Notes under the pieces: model-generated
Databases searched by the model: none
What the model was told of the DNA's origin: nothing
Seen by the model: only the letters and a program-made list of their open reading frames with translations
Position numbers and translations under genes: made by a program
Part shown: in pieces, positions 54,458-63,098 of the stretch
Numbering within the stretch: position 1 is the stretch's first letter
Layout: each line of letters begins with the position of its first letter
Source: Bauldia litoralis
GTDB lineage: Bacteria > Pseudomonadota > Alphaproteobacteria > Rhizobiales > Kaistiaceae
NCBI RefSeq assembly: GCF_900104485.1
Contig: NZ_FMXQ01000004.1
Location: 387,898 to 451,897 of the forward strand
DNA: 64,000 bases
Direction of reading: 5' to 3'

Positions 54458-55471
54458 TCAACCGCCGGTGACGCTCATATGACGCGAGACCGCGGGCCGT
54501 CCGGCGCGTCGGTCGATGATGAAGTCATGGCCCTTCGGTTTGCGCGAAATGGCCTCCACGATCGCCGCCTGAAGCGGTCCGTCGCTCTCTGAAGCCCGCA
54601 AGGCCGTGCGCAAATCGGCCGCGTCCTCCTGGCCGAGGCACATATAGAGCGTGCCGGTGCAGGTGACGCGCACGCGATTGCAGCTCTCGCAGAAATTGTG
54701 CGTTAACGGCGTTATGAAGCCGAGGCGACCGCCGGTCTCGCGAATCTCCACATAACGCGCCGGCCCGCCGGTCTTGTACGGGATATCGACCAGCGACCAG
54801 CGCTCGCCGAGTCGCTGACGGACCTCGGCAAGCGGCAGGTACTGGTCGACCCGGTCCGGCTCGATCTCGCCGAGCGGCATCGTCTCGATCAGGGTCAGGT
54901 CCATGCCGTCCCCGTGCGCCCATCGGATCATGTCGTCGAATTCGTGCTCGTTGACGCCTTTCAGCGCCACCGCGTTGATCTTGACCTTCAGGCCCGCCGC
55001 CTGCGCGGCGCGAATGCCCTCCTGGACCTTGGCGAGATCGCCCCAGCGGGTGATCGCCTTGAACTTGACCGGGTCCAGCGTGTCGACGGAGACGTTGACC
55101 CGCCGAACGCCGCAGGCAACCAGTTCCGCCGCATGGCGCGCCAGTTGCGATCCATTCGTCGTCAGCGTCAGTTCCTCGAGGTCGCCGCTGTCGAGATGCC
55201 GGCTGATCGACCGGATTAGGCTCATGATGTTCTTGCGCACCAGAGGCTCGCCGCCGGTGAGGCGAAGCTTTCGCACCCCCTGGGCGATGAAGGCCGAGCA
55301 GAGCCGGTCGAGTTCCTCCAGAGACAGCACATCCCGCTTCGGCAGGAAGGTCATGTCCTCGGCCATGCAGTAGACGCATCGGAAATCGCAGCGGTCGGTG
55401 ACCGAGACCCGCAGATAGGTAACGGCCCTGCCGAAGGGGTCGACAAGGGGAGCGGTGCGAGACTCCGGCAT
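54458..55471 (-). CDS. moaA: GTP 3',8-cyclase MoaA
   Basis: MoaA, a radical SAM enzyme, converts GTP to 3',8-cyclo-GTP, the first step of molybdenum cofactor synthesis. The N-terminal 4Fe-4S site is [11 protein letters not shown], and the C-terminal cluster cysteines lie in [15 protein letters not shown]. The C-terminal VTGG supplies the double glycine needed for activity. GGEP ([11 protein letters not shown]) binds SAM. About 337 residues with ATG at 55471, as in the family; a GTG at 55480 and ATG at 55513 are alternatives, none with a clear ribosome binding site. MobA is encoded at 40.5-41.1 kb; no moaC, moaD or moaE is in the window. Confidence 0.96.
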   Translation of the reverse strand: MPESRTAPLVDPFGRAVTYLRVSVTDRCDFRCVYCMAEDMTFLPKRDVLSLEELDRLCSAFIAQGVRKLRLTGGEPLVRKNIMSLIRSISRHLDSGDLEELTLTTNGSQLARHAAELVACGVRRVNVSVDTLDPVKFKAITRWGDLAKVQEGIRAAQAAGLKVKINAVALKGVNEHEFDDMIRWAHGDGMDLTLIETMPLGEIEPDRVDQYLPLAEVRQRLGERWSLVDIPYKTGGPARYVEIRETGGRLGFITPLTHNFCESCNRVRVTCTGTLYMCLGQEDAADLRTALRASESDGPLQAAIVEAISRKPKGHDFIIDRRAGRPAVSRHMSVTGG

Positions 55472-55598
55472 GTGGGACACGGGTTTCGTTCCTCGATCGG
55501 TTCGTTCGACCATATCGAGTCTTTACATGGAGAGCCAGACCGCCGTTTCCAAGGGCGCGGGGCTTGTGGTCGGCCCGCCATGCTCCTAATCAGGTTGC

Positions 55599-55976
55599 AT
55601 GAACGACAGACAGCCTTGGCCGACGGAAGTGAAGCTGCGCAGCGACCGGCGCTCGATCGGCATCCGCTTCGATGACGGATCCGCCTATGACCTGCGCGCG
55701 GAGTATCTGCGGGTTCTCAGTCCCTCGGCGGAAGTCCAGGGACACTCGCCGGAGCAGCGGCAGACCGTTGGCGGCAAGATCGACGTGGCGATCACCGCCA
55801 TCGATCCTGTCGGCAACTACGCAGTGCGCCTGACCTTTTCGGACGGGCACGACAGCGGTCTTTTCTCCTGGAATTATCTTCGCAAGCTCGGTGAAGACGA
55901 AGCCGAGCTATGGAACGGCTACCTGGCCGAGCTCAAGGAAAAAGGGCTCGCGCGCGAGCCCCGGCGCCCGGGCTGA
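55599..55976 (+). CDS. DUF971 domain protein
   Basis: This 125-residue protein consists of one DUF971 domain, the small beta domain related to the N-terminus of gamma-butyrobetaine hydroxylase. Typical parts are TEVKLRSDRRSIGIRFDDGS, YDLRAEYLRVLSPSAEVQGH and AVRLTFSDGHDSGLFSWNYLRKL. DUF971 proteins are found fused to or beside Fe-S or Mrp/ApbC-type proteins and are suspected of a role in Fe-S or oxygenase biology, but no function is proven. Here it is divergent from moaA, whose product carries two Fe-S clusters. A 9-bp GC stem-loop overlaps its stop codon. Confidence 0.88.
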   Translation: MNDRQPWPTEVKLRSDRRSIGIRFDDGSAYDLRAEYLRVLSPSAEVQGHSPEQRQTVGGKIDVAITAIDPVGNYAVRLTFSDGHDSGLFSWNYLRKLGEDEAELWNGYLAELKEKGLAREPRRPG

Positions 55977-55986
55977 ACCGGGCGCC
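55963..55986 (+). terminator. GC stem-loop at the end of the DUF971 gene
   Basis: GGCGCCCGG and CCGGGCGCC form a perfect 9-bp stem with loop GCTGAA across the stop codon, between two convergent genes. No T run is seen, so it may act in both directions as a weak terminator. Confidence 0.5.
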
Positions 55987-55994
55987 GCCGTATT

Positions 55995-57008
55995 CTAGTT
56001 GGCGACGGTCTCGACTTCGTCCATGACCGCCGTCACGTCGTCACCCGCCGGTTCGGCGGCCGGGACGATGACGTCGTCATCCTTGACGGGCGCTTCGACC
56101 ACAACCTCTTCAACGACAACCTCCTCGGTCGCGACGGGCGTGACGAGGGCTTCGTCGTCCTTGACCCGCACTTCGTCGACGACGGCAACGGCTGCGACCG
56201 GCGCGACGACGAGCACGTCGTCATCCTTCACCCGCGCACCATCGACGATCGAGCCGGTCGGCTCGGCATCCGGGGCGAGAACGACCACGCCGTCATCCTT
56301 GGTCATCGGCTCTTCGAGATCGGCGACGACCGGGTCCGGCTCCTTCGGTGCGGGCGGCGGCGGATTGGCGAGGGCGGCGAGGCGCGCATTGCTTTCGCGA
56401 CCCGTCAGCACCACGACCCGGCTGCCCACCTTGACGCGCTCATAGAGGTGCGTGACATCGTCGTTGGTCAGGCGGATACAGCCCGAGGACACGGCACGGC
56501 CGATCGACCAGGGCTCGTTCGATCCATGAATTCGGTAGAGCGTGCCGCCGATATAGAGGGCGCGCGCGCCAAGCGGATTTTTCGGGCCGCCTTCCATATA
56601 GGCGGGAAGAATCCGGCCTTTCTTCTTCTCGCGGGCGATCATCTCGGGCGGCGGAGTCCAGCCCGGCCATTCGGCCTTGCGCGAAATCCAGTCGGCGCCA
56701 GACCACTGGAAGCCTTCCTTGCCGACGCCGACGCCGTATTTCAGCGCCTTGCCGCCCTCGAGGATATAGTAGAGCCGGGCTTCGGCGGTGTTGACGACGA
56801 TCGTGTTCGGCTTGAACGGGCCGTCATATTTGACGGTCTGCCGCTTGATCGGCGAGTAATTCTTTGGAACGACGCGCTTGGCGTCGGTGTCGTACTTGAG
56901 CCACTTGCCGGTCGCCTGATCCCAGTAGGATTTGACCGCCGCATTCGCGTCCACACTACCGAGCCATGCGATGGCCAGTCCGGCGGCAAGGAGAACAGAT
57001 TTCCGCAT
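55995..57008 (-). CDS. L,D-transpeptidase (YkuD) with acidic/valine repeat tail
   Basis: This 337-residue periplasmic enzyme forms 3-3 cross-links in peptidoglycan or attaches proteins to it. Residues 1-23 are a signal peptide. The catalytic core lies at about 60-205 and contains the full YkuD active site: HGSNEPWSIG (His161) and SSGCIRL (Cys177, Arg179). After residue 210 the tail is a low-complexity run rich in Val, Asp, Glu and Ala with four copies of a KDDxxxV-type repeat (TKDDGVVVL, VKDDDVLVV, VKDDEALVT, VKDDDVIVP). The tail is not part of the family and may bind cations or partners. The gene is convergent with DUF971. Confidence 0.92.
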   Translation of the reverse strand: MRKSVLLAAGLAIAWLGSVDANAAVKSYWDQATGKWLKYDTDAKRVVPKNYSPIKRQTVKYDGPFKPNTIVVNTAEARLYYILEGGKALKYGVGVGKEGFQWSGADWISRKAEWPGWTPPPEMIAREKKKGRILPAYMEGGPKNPLGARALYIGGTLYRIHGSNEPWSIGRAVSSGCIRLTNDDVTHLYERVKVGSRVVVLTGRESNARLAALANPPPPAPKEPDPVVADLEEPMTKDDGVVVLAPDAEPTGSIVDGARVKDDDVLVVAPVAAVAVVDEVRVKDDEALVTPVATEEVVVEEVVVEAPVKDDDVIVPAAEPAGDDVTAVMDEVETVAN

Positions 57009-57171
57009 CGAGTTACTGCCCCTGAATCACGAAACCTCGCGCACTATCGCACGATCCACTTTCCTGTTTGCCGAATTCTCGCTGCGTCGGCAACAGTCCG
57101 AAGTCCAAACACCCTGTATCCCGGTGGTTTTCGGGCAGGTGTGTTTCTACTGCAACGAAGCCACGATTCGG

Positions 57172-58224
57172 TTAATCGAGCCTTACGCCGCCATGACTGC
57201 GGTCGCCCGCCTCGAGGCAAAGATCGAGGACGCGCTGGATCGCCGCCCCGCGACGGAAGCCGGGATCGGCGTTGACGCCGCTGCGCACCGCGTCGATGAA
57301 GCGCTTGTAGACAGAGGCTACGGGTGCGCAGGTCACCTCCCGCCAGGTCTGGGTGTCGAGGTCCATGCCGGTGCATTTGCCAAGCCAGGACTTCCGCCCG
57401 TCGGTGGTGAGTTGCAGCCCGCCATGGCTGCCGAACAGGTCGAGGCGCAATGTATTGGCATAGCCGGTCGCCCAGCGGGAGGCGTGGATCACCCCCAGCG
57501 CGCCATTGGCAAGTTCGACAGTCATCGCGAATGAATCGTTCGCGTCGAGCGGGTATTCGCCGATCTGGTCGCCTTCCGCCTTGCGGAAGGTCTTGGCCCG
57601 GCTCTCCATCCAGACGATGTCGTTGGCCGCCGCGTAGGTCGCGAAGTCGATGACGTGGATGCCGATGTCGCCAACCACGCCATGGCTGCCGTGCTTGGTC
57701 GACAGCCGCCACAGCCACCGGTCCTCGGTGCGCCAGTCGCCCCAGTGGTGGCCGACAAGCCAGCTCTGGAGGTAGGACGCCTCGAAATGGCGGATTTCCC
57801 CGATCTCGCCGCTGAGCACGATCTGCCGCGTCTTCTCGAGCGCCGGCGATCCGCGATAGCTCAGGTTGACCATGTTGATGATGCCGCGCTTCTCGGCCTC
57901 TTCGGTCATTTCCATCGCCAGCTTGTAGTCGGTCGCCAGCGGCTTTTCGCACAGCACATGCTTGCCCGCCGCGATCAGCTTCATCGTCGTCGGGTAGTGG
58001 ACCACGTCGGGCGTGACGTTGGTCGCGGCGCTGAACCCGTTCCAGGCGATGGCATCGTCGAGGTCGGTGAACTTGTTGGGGATGTTGTGCTCGTCACAAA
58101 ATCCGGCGAGCCGGTCCGAATTCGGCTCCACGGCGGCGACGATCTCGACGCCCTCCAGCATGCCAAAGGAAAGGGCATGCTGGCGGGCCATGCCGCCAGT
58201 GCCGATGATAAGCAGCTTGACCAT
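57172..58224 (-). CDS. Gfo/Idh/MocA oxidoreductase, ThuB-like
   Basis: This 350-residue NAD(P)-dependent dehydrogenase has a Rossmann motif LLIIGTGGMARQHAL at the N-terminus, the catalytic HVLCEKPLATD near residue 92, and GDIGIHVIDFATY near residue 185 with the conserved His. It follows the ThuA-domain gene by six bases on the same strand, the arrangement of rhizobial thuA-thuB, in which the pair converts trehalose, maltitol or related disaccharides to 3-keto derivatives. The thuEFGK transporter and thuR regulator of that locus are absent, so a different sugar or glycoside is possible. A second Gfo/Idh enzyme is encoded in the xylose cluster. Confidence 0.85.
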   Translation of the reverse strand: MVKLLIIGTGGMARQHALSFGMLEGVEIVAAVEPNSDRLAGFCDEHNIPNKFTDLDDAIAWNGFSAATNVTPDVVHYPTTMKLIAAGKHVLCEKPLATDYKLAMEMTEEAEKRGIINMVNLSYRGSPALEKTRQIVLSGEIGEIRHFEASYLQSWLVGHHWGDWRTEDRWLWRLSTKHGSHGVVGDIGIHVIDFATYAAANDIVWMESRAKTFRKAEGDQIGEYPLDANDSFAMTVELANGALGVIHASRWATGYANTLRLDLFGSHGGLQLTTDGRKSWLGKCTGMDLDTQTWREVTCAPVASVYKRFIDAVRSGVNADPGFRRGAAIQRVLDLCLEAGDRSHGGVRLD

Positions 58225-58230
58225 GGCGAT

Positions 58231-59016
58231 CTACCGGAAGCCGATCTCACCGTCGACGTGCAGCGTCGGTCCGCGTTCGACGATCGGCTCGAGCGCCTTG
58301 TCGGTCGGCCGGTTCGGCGCATCGCTGATGTCGGTCAGGGCAGGGGCCGGGTTGGCCGCCCATTTCACCGCATTGCGCAGCACGGTCTGGACGTTGGCGT
58401 CCGTGTAGATCGGATAGACCTCGTGGCCCGGCGAGAAATAGAAGATCCGGCCGGCGCCGCGCTGGTAGGTCAGGCCCGAGCGGAAGACCTCGCCGCCGTC
58501 GTACCAGCTGATGAAGACCGTCTCCATCGGCTCCGGCACGGCGAAGGGCTCGCCATACATCTCGGTCTGCGGAATGACGAAATGGGAATCGAGCCCCTGG
58601 GCGATCGGGTGGCCGCGATTGATGACCCAGATCCGCTCCTTCTCGCCCGCCTCGCGCCATGTCAGCGAGCAGGGAGTTCCCATCAGCTTCTTGAAGATCT
58701 TCGAGAAGTGGCCGGAATGCAGGACCAGAAGCCCCATCCCTTCCCACACCCGCTGGGCGACGCGCTCGACGACCGCGTCATCGACGCCGCCGTGATCCCT
58801 GTGCCCCCACCAGGTCAGCACGTCGGTCCTGGCCAGTCGTTCCTCGCTCAACCCGTGCTCGGGCTGCTCCATCGTCGCGGTGGTCGCCTCGATGCCGGCG
58901 TCCTGGTTCAGCGCGTCGGCGATCGTGCCATGCATGCCGTTCGGGTAAAGGTCGCGGACGACCTCGTTCTCGCGGTCATGAATGTTCTCGCCCCAGACGA
59001 CCACTTGGATGGCCAT
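58231..59016 (-). CDS. ThuA-domain protein
   Basis: This 261-residue protein belongs to the ThuA family, which has a class I glutamine amidotransferase-like fold without the catalytic triad. Diagnostic segments are VVVWGENIHDRE, TDVLTWWGHRDHGGVDD, GMGLLVLHSGHFSKIFKKLMG and GRIFYFSPGHEVYPIY. In rhizobia, ThuA acts with the dehydrogenase ThuB in trehalose use through 3-keto-trehalose. The ThuB-like gene follows six bases downstream. The promoter lies in the 166-base divergent gap shared with the DUF922 protease gene. No transporter genes are adjacent. Substrate remains unknown. Confidence 0.87.
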   Translation of the reverse strand: MAIQVVVWGENIHDRENEVVRDLYPNGMHGTIADALNQDAGIEATTATMEQPEHGLSEERLARTDVLTWWGHRDHGGVDDAVVERVAQRVWEGMGLLVLHSGHFSKIFKKLMGTPCSLTWREAGEKERIWVINRGHPIAQGLDSHFVIPQTEMYGEPFAVPEPMETVFISWYDGGEVFRSGLTYQRGAGRIFYFSPGHEVYPIYTDANVQTVLRNAVKWAANPAPALTDISDAPNRPTDKALEPIVERGPTLHVDGEIGFR

Positions 59017-59182
59017 GGTTGTTTCTCCTGCGATGTTCCGTGCTGTTGGGCCTCCCTTCGCAAATGATCGCCGGAATAGCCAGACGCTTTTTTGGGCGAT
59101 CTGCTTTCCACGCGAGGGAAATTATCGCAGGCTGGAAATGGCCGGGCGGCTGGCATCGAAGCGCTTTGGGCGGGATGGACGC

Positions 59183-59785
59183 ATGAAACACCGGATCAAT
59201 CGATTGGCGCTGCTCCTGTTTCTGCCGATTCTCGTGGTCTCTGTTCCGCAGGCCCGGGCCGACCTCGTTCATTCGACGCAGTACCGCAACCACACCGTGC
59301 GCGGCACGACGCCGCCCGAGGTCTGGCGATACATGAATGCCCATCCGATCATGGATCCCGACGATGGCCCGGCTTATGCCAACCTGACCCATGACCACGA
59401 TCTCAGCCTGCAGACGGGGACCCGCAACGGCCGGTGCGAGGTGACATCGCTGACCTTTCGCTGGCGCTTCGTCCTGACGCTGCCCAAGGCCGCCGACTAT
59501 GGCCGGATGAGCGGCGCGACGCAGGCGATGTGGACAAGCTTCCTCGCCGGACTCAAGCGGCACGAGGAGACCCATCGCACGATCTTTCTCGAATGCGGCG
59601 CGCAGTTCGTCCCGGCGGCCGAGCGCCTGACGGGACCGGCCGGCTGTTTCGGGATGAAGCGCAAGGTGCAGCGCTTCATCGATCAGCGGTACGCAACCTG
59701 CATGGCGAAGCAGAAGGCATTCGAGAGGCAGGACCGGTCGCGGATTCTCGGTCTCGCTTTCATCCGGGCGGCAACCGGCAAGTAA
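59183..59785 (+). CDS. Exported DUF922-type zinc metalloprotease-like protein
   Basis: This 200-residue exported protein starts at 59183 (MKHRINRLALLLFLPI), with signal peptide cleavage near ARA. The DUF922 family has a HExxH zinc motif, here GLKRHEETHRTIFLE (His-Glu-Glu-Thr-His) near residue 133, with two cysteines further on (ECGAQF, AGCFG). Members are small predicted metalloproteases of the periplasm, with no known substrates. The frame continues upstream to 58982 but there covers the ThuA promoter without a signal peptide, so I trimmed it. The cNMP-binding protein gene follows 14 bases downstream on the same strand. Confidence 0.85.
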   Translation: MKHRINRLALLLFLPILVVSVPQARADLVHSTQYRNHTVRGTTPPEVWRYMNAHPIMDPDDGPAYANLTHDHDLSLQTGTRNGRCEVTSLTFRWRFVLTLPKAADYGRMSGATQAMWTSFLAGLKRHEETHRTIFLECGAQFVPAAERLTGPAGCFGMKRKVQRFIDQRYATCMAKQKAFERQDRSRILGLAFIRAATGK

Positions 59786-59799
59786 GGGCAAGCAAAGCC

Positions 59800-60285
59800 A
59801 TGCGCGATATCCTCGATCACTGCGGCGACATCCCGCTCGAACGGTTCGACGCCGGCGCGGTGATGCTCGAAGAAGGCCAGTGGTCGGGCCGGCTTCTCGT
59901 GCTCGAGGAAGGCGAGGTCGAAGTGCTTCGCGGCGACACGCGCGTGGCGCTCATAGCCGAACCGGGATCGATGTTCGGCGAGATGTCGGTGCTCCTCGAC
60001 GTGCCGCATACGGCGACCGTAAGGGCGCTGTCGCCGGTGACCGCGCGTCTTGCCGACGACGGCGCGGCGTTCCTGAAGCGGCATCCGGAGATCGCCTTCT
60101 TCCTCGCCCGGTTGCTGGCCCAGCGCCTGAATGCCGCGACCACCTACCTCGTCGATATCAAGCAGCAATTCGAGGGACATGGCGACCATCTCGGCATGGT
60201 CGGCGAGGTGCTGGATGCGCTGATCCACAACCAGCAGGACGATTTCACGCCGGGCTCGGATCGCGAGCCCGATCCCCGGATGTGA
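59800..60285 (+). CDS. Stand-alone cyclic nucleotide-binding domain protein
   Basis: This 161-residue protein has only a CRP-like cNMP-binding beta-roll at about 12-115. The phosphate-binding cassette reads GSMFGEMSVLLDVPHTATVRA, with the ribose-binding FGE present but the usual Arg that grips the cyclic phosphate replaced by His. A C-terminal helix of about 45 residues (FFLARLLAQRLNAATTYLVDIKQQ) follows; no helix-turn-helix or enzyme domain is seen. It could bind cAMP or another ligand weakly, or act by protein contact. It follows the DUF922 gene by 14 bases. Its end overlaps the convergent metallophosphoesterase gene by 41 bases. Confidence 0.82.
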   Translation: MRDILDHCGDIPLERFDAGAVMLEEGQWSGRLLVLEEGEVEVLRGDTRVALIAEPGSMFGEMSVLLDVPHTATVRALSPVTARLADDGAAFLKRHPEIAFFLARLLAQRLNAATTYLVDIKQQFEGHGDHLGMVGEVLDALIHNQQDDFTPGSDREPDPRM

Positions 60286-61051
60286 GCCAGTCCGGCGGAG
60301 CCCGAAGCGGCTCGATCGGCCGCACGAGCGGCTGGTCGAGGCGCACCATCTGGCTGCCGGCGGCGGAGAACCACACCGCGGTCTGGTGATCGGTGTCGAG
60401 GATGATATAGGCCGGCGGCGCCCCGTATTGGTGGCCGGCGTTGAAGATCCAGGTGTCGCCGATCCGATCGGCCCACGATCCGTCCTTGATAAACGGCGAC
60501 TGGTGAACGTGGCCGGAAAAGACGATGTCCGGCTGATACTCGGCGACCCATTTTTCCAGTTCCGCATCGCCGAAGGATCGGCTGCCGCCCCAACTGGTCG
60601 GGCTCTTGTCCGGCGGTGCGTGATAGACCCAAATCCATTTCGCCGGGCGGCGTTCGGCTTCGGCGCGAAGCTGTTCGCCGATCGCCGCGCGCTCGGCAGG
60701 GCCGTCCCACCATGCGCACATCGTGAACAGGGTGTCGTCGATCAGCAGCGACTGGCCGTCGGCAGGCACGCCGACGCGGCCGAGCTCGCGGATCCATCGC
60801 GCCACCTTCTCCCCGGCTTCGTTGCGCGAATCGAGATCGTGGTTGCCGGAGCAGGTGAGGAGTTGCGCCTTGGTTTTGAGCCGGTCGAGATACTTCTGGA
60901 CGACGACGACCTGGGCCCGGAAATCGACCATCGAGGACAGGTCGAGATGGTCGCCGGCGACGACCACGACATCGAAATCCTCAGCAACGCTCACCACCCA
61001 GTCATACTGTGGCAGCGAATAGTGCAGGTCAGCGACGGCGAGCAGGCGCAT
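60245..61051 (-). CDS. Calcineurin-type metallophosphoesterase
   Basis: This 268-residue protein has all five metal-binding blocks of the calcineurin-like superfamily, in order: LAVADLHYS, VVVAGDHLDL, LLTCSGNHDLD, WVYHAPPDKSP and VFSGHVHQSPF. It may hydrolyse a phosphodiester or phosphomonoester; some relatives degrade cAMP, but the sequence does not show which. It lies convergent to the lone cNMP-binding protein and overlaps it by 41 bases, so a functional cAMP link is attractive but unproven. It has its own start with no operon partner, and the pirin gene terminator lies upstream. Confidence 0.87.
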   Translation of the reverse strand: MRLLAVADLHYSLPQYDWVVSVAEDFDVVVVAGDHLDLSSMVDFRAQVVVVQKYLDRLKTKAQLLTCSGNHDLDSRNEAGEKVARWIRELGRVGVPADGQSLLIDDTLFTMCAWWDGPAERAAIGEQLRAEAERRPAKWIWVYHAPPDKSPTSWGGSRSFGDAELEKWVAEYQPDIVFSGHVHQSPFIKDGSWADRIGDTWIFNAGHQYGAPPAYIILDTDHQTAVWFSAAGSQMVRLDQPLVRPIEPLRAPPDWLTSGDRARDPSPA

Positions 61052-61145
61052 CTGCGGAAGCTCCGGCGGAGTCGGCAGGCGAGATTAGGCGCTGGCGGTG
61101 AACGTGTCAGCCGGCGCCGCTGCCGGTTTTTGTTGCAGCCTGCGC

Positions 61146-61183
61146 AAAAAACAGGCCTGCGACAGGTTTCGGTCGCAGGCCTG
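61146..61183 (-). terminator. Strong intrinsic terminator of the pirin gene
   Basis: On the minus strand a perfect 12-bp stem (CAGGCCTGCGAC with GTCGCAGGCCTG) around an 8-base loop is followed by TTTTTT (complement of 61146-61151), 25 bases after the pirin stop. This is the clearest Rho-independent terminator in the window. Confidence 0.9.
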
Positions 61184-61207
61184 GATCGGGCGAGGGAACG
61201 GCCGTCG

Positions 61208-62116
61208 TCAGGGGTGCTTGATGAAGGTCCCGTTGTTCAACTCGTTCACCGCCTGGCGCAGTTCGGCCTGCGTGTTCATGACGATCGGTCCGTACCAGGC
61301 GACCGGCTCGGCGATCGGCTTGCCGGAGATCAGCAGGAAGCGGATGCCCTGCTCGCCGGCCTGGATGGTGACCTCGTCGCCGGAGTCGAAGAGCACCAGC
61401 GACCGGTCGCCGGTCTGGTCGCGGATGAAGACCTCCTCGTCGCCGAGGCCCTTCTCGACCAGCACGCCAAACGGCTGCGACGCGTCGCGGAAGGAGCCCG
61501 AGCCCTCGAAGACGTAGGCGAAGGCATGGCGGGTGGTCTCCACCGGCAGCACCTTGCGCTTGCCCGGCGGCACCCAGATGTCGAGGTAGCGCGGGTCGGC
61601 GGCAACGCCCTCGACCGGTCCCTTCTTGCCCCAGAACTCGCCGGTGACGACCCGCACGATCGTGCCGTCGTCCTCGACGATCTCCGGGATTTCGCCGGCC
61701 GTGATGTCCTGGTAGCGCGGCGCCGTCATCTTGTGGGAGGAGGGCAGGTTCGCCCAAAGCTGGAAACCGTGCATCCGGCCCGCCGCGTCGCCCTGCGGCA
61801 TCTCCTGGTGCATGATGCCGCTGCCTGCCGTCATCCACTGGACGTCGCCGGCGCCAAGCGTGCCGCGGTTGCCGAGGCTGTCGCCGTGCTCGACGGTTCC
61901 GGACAGCACATAGGTGATCGTCTCGATGCCGCGATGGGGATGCCACGGGAAACCGGCGAGATAATCCTCCGGCCGGTCGTTGCGGAAATCGTCAAAGAGC
62001 AGGAAGGGGTCGAAGGGCGCGGTTTCACCGAAGCCGAAAGCCCGGTGCAACTTGACGCCGGCGCCTTCGACATGCGGTTGCGCCTGGGTGACGCTGTGAA
62101 CGGGGCGGAGCGACAT
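61208..62116 (-). CDS. Pirin family cupin protein
   Basis: This 302-residue protein has the two-cupin pirin fold. The metal site is formed by HPHRGIETITYVL (two His) and GSGIMHQEMPQ (His and Glu) in the N-terminal cupin, as in quercetinase-active pirins such as YhhW. The region between residues 30 and 110 is highly conserved: GFGETAPFDPFLLFDDFRND. Function of bacterial pirins ranges from quercetin dioxygenase activity to transcriptional or stress roles, so no reaction is assigned. The gene is monocistronic, closed by a strong terminator. Confidence 0.93.
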   Translation of the reverse strand: MSLRPVHSVTQAQPHVEGAGVKLHRAFGFGETAPFDPFLLFDDFRNDRPEDYLAGFPWHPHRGIETITYVLSGTVEHGDSLGNRGTLGAGDVQWMTAGSGIMHQEMPQGDAAGRMHGFQLWANLPSSHKMTAPRYQDITAGEIPEIVEDDGTIVRVVTGEFWGKKGPVEGVAADPRYLDIWVPPGKRKVLPVETTRHAFAYVFEGSGSFRDASQPFGVLVEKGLGDEEVFIRDQTGDRSLVLFDSGDEVTIQAGEQGIRFLLISGKPIAEPVAWYGPIVMNTQAELRQAVNELNNGTFIKHP

Positions 62117-62259
62117 GATCGGCTCTCCTGTCGTGGGTTTGCTTGCGAACAGATGCGGTTAGTTCGGGTGGAGACGCAAGGTTTTCAAGGAGAGCATGGC
62201 AGCGATGCGCCGGGGGCGCGGACGGTGCCGGTTTGTCCGCGCCGCCGGTCTTGAGACGG

Positions 62260-63018
62260 CTAGGCGCGCGACGCCGCCCAGTTGGCGATCTGGCGCCACA
62301 GGGGGGCGTAGCCTTTCCAGTTGACGAATTCCGGGGGCGCCCAGTGCGGTCCGCAATCCGAGGCGAAGGCGACGGCGCGGCCCTTGCCGTACGTTCCGGC
62401 AACGATGAGCGGGTCGTCTCCGGCCGTTGCAACGACCTCGGCATCGGGCTTCGCCGTCAGCTTGTTGTAGCCGAGGAGAGCCGGCCACTTGGTTCCGATA
62501 CCGGCGACGATCGGATGCTTGCGGGCGACGACCCTGGGTGCCGCGCCCTGCGGCGCCTCGACCCGGTCGTCATGCGGCGAGATCGCGACGGGCAGGGCCT
62601 CTTCCACCGGCGACCCGTGATACCGGCCCTTGGCGTCGATCCCCTGGAAGGTCAGGTAGCCGCCGACCATCACCAGTCCGCCGCCGTTCGAGACGTAGTC
62701 GCGGATCGCCTCGAGCCGGTTGGGCACCGACTTGAACCGGAAGAAGGTGTCCGGATGAAGAGTCAGCGTGTTGGTGCCGATGTCGCTGAGCAGCACACAG
62801 TCATAGGCCTTCAGTTCCTTGGCGGTCATCGGGAAGTCGCGCGCCGCGACATGCGACGGCTGGTAGTCGACCTGCCATCCCCCGCCCTCCAGCGCGGCCC
62901 GCAGCCACGCGACGCCCTCCGCGTATTCGGTAGTGGTGAACGAGTCGAAACCCTTCTGGTGGATGCTGTGCACCGTCCAGGATTCGCCTGCGATCAGGAT
63001 GCGCGGAGCCTTGGCCAT
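62260..63018 (-). CDS. GATase1-like protein (putative glutamine amidotransferase-like, PF07090-type)
   Basis: This 252-residue cytoplasmic protein is of the class I glutamine amidotransferase-like family. Start 63018 follows GAGAGGAC; the ATG at 63048 adds ten unlikely residues. Segments are RILIAGESWTVHSIHQKGFD, YDCVLLSDIGTNTLTL, LEAIRDYVSNGGGLVMVGGYLTFQG and GRAVAFASDCGPHW. In this group the nucleophilic elbow cysteine of true amidotransferases is not seen at the GGYL turn, so amidotransferase activity is doubtful. Similar proteins often accompany ThuA and sugar genes; a ThuA-domain protein is encoded about 4 kb away. Confidence 0.85.
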   Translation of the reverse strand: MAKAPRILIAGESWTVHSIHQKGFDSFTTTEYAEGVAWLRAALEGGGWQVDYQPSHVAARDFPMTAKELKAYDCVLLSDIGTNTLTLHPDTFFRFKSVPNRLEAIRDYVSNGGGLVMVGGYLTFQGIDAKGRYHGSPVEEALPVAISPHDDRVEAPQGAAPRVVARKHPIVAGIGTKWPALLGYNKLTAKPDAEVVATAGDDPLIVAGTYGKGRAVAFASDCGPHWAPPEFVNWKGYAPLWRQIANWAASRA

Positions 63019-63098
63019 GGAAGTCCTCTCTCTTGGGGAATGGAGCACGGCAATTCAGGACGCAGGGCAATGCGTCCGGGCCGCGTCAGGGTGTGAAA

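Noticed and set aside
60386-62254. A 622-codon plus-strand open frame opposite the phosphoesterase and pirin genes
   Set aside because: Shadow of genes with intact metal sites, and it reads through a strong terminator.
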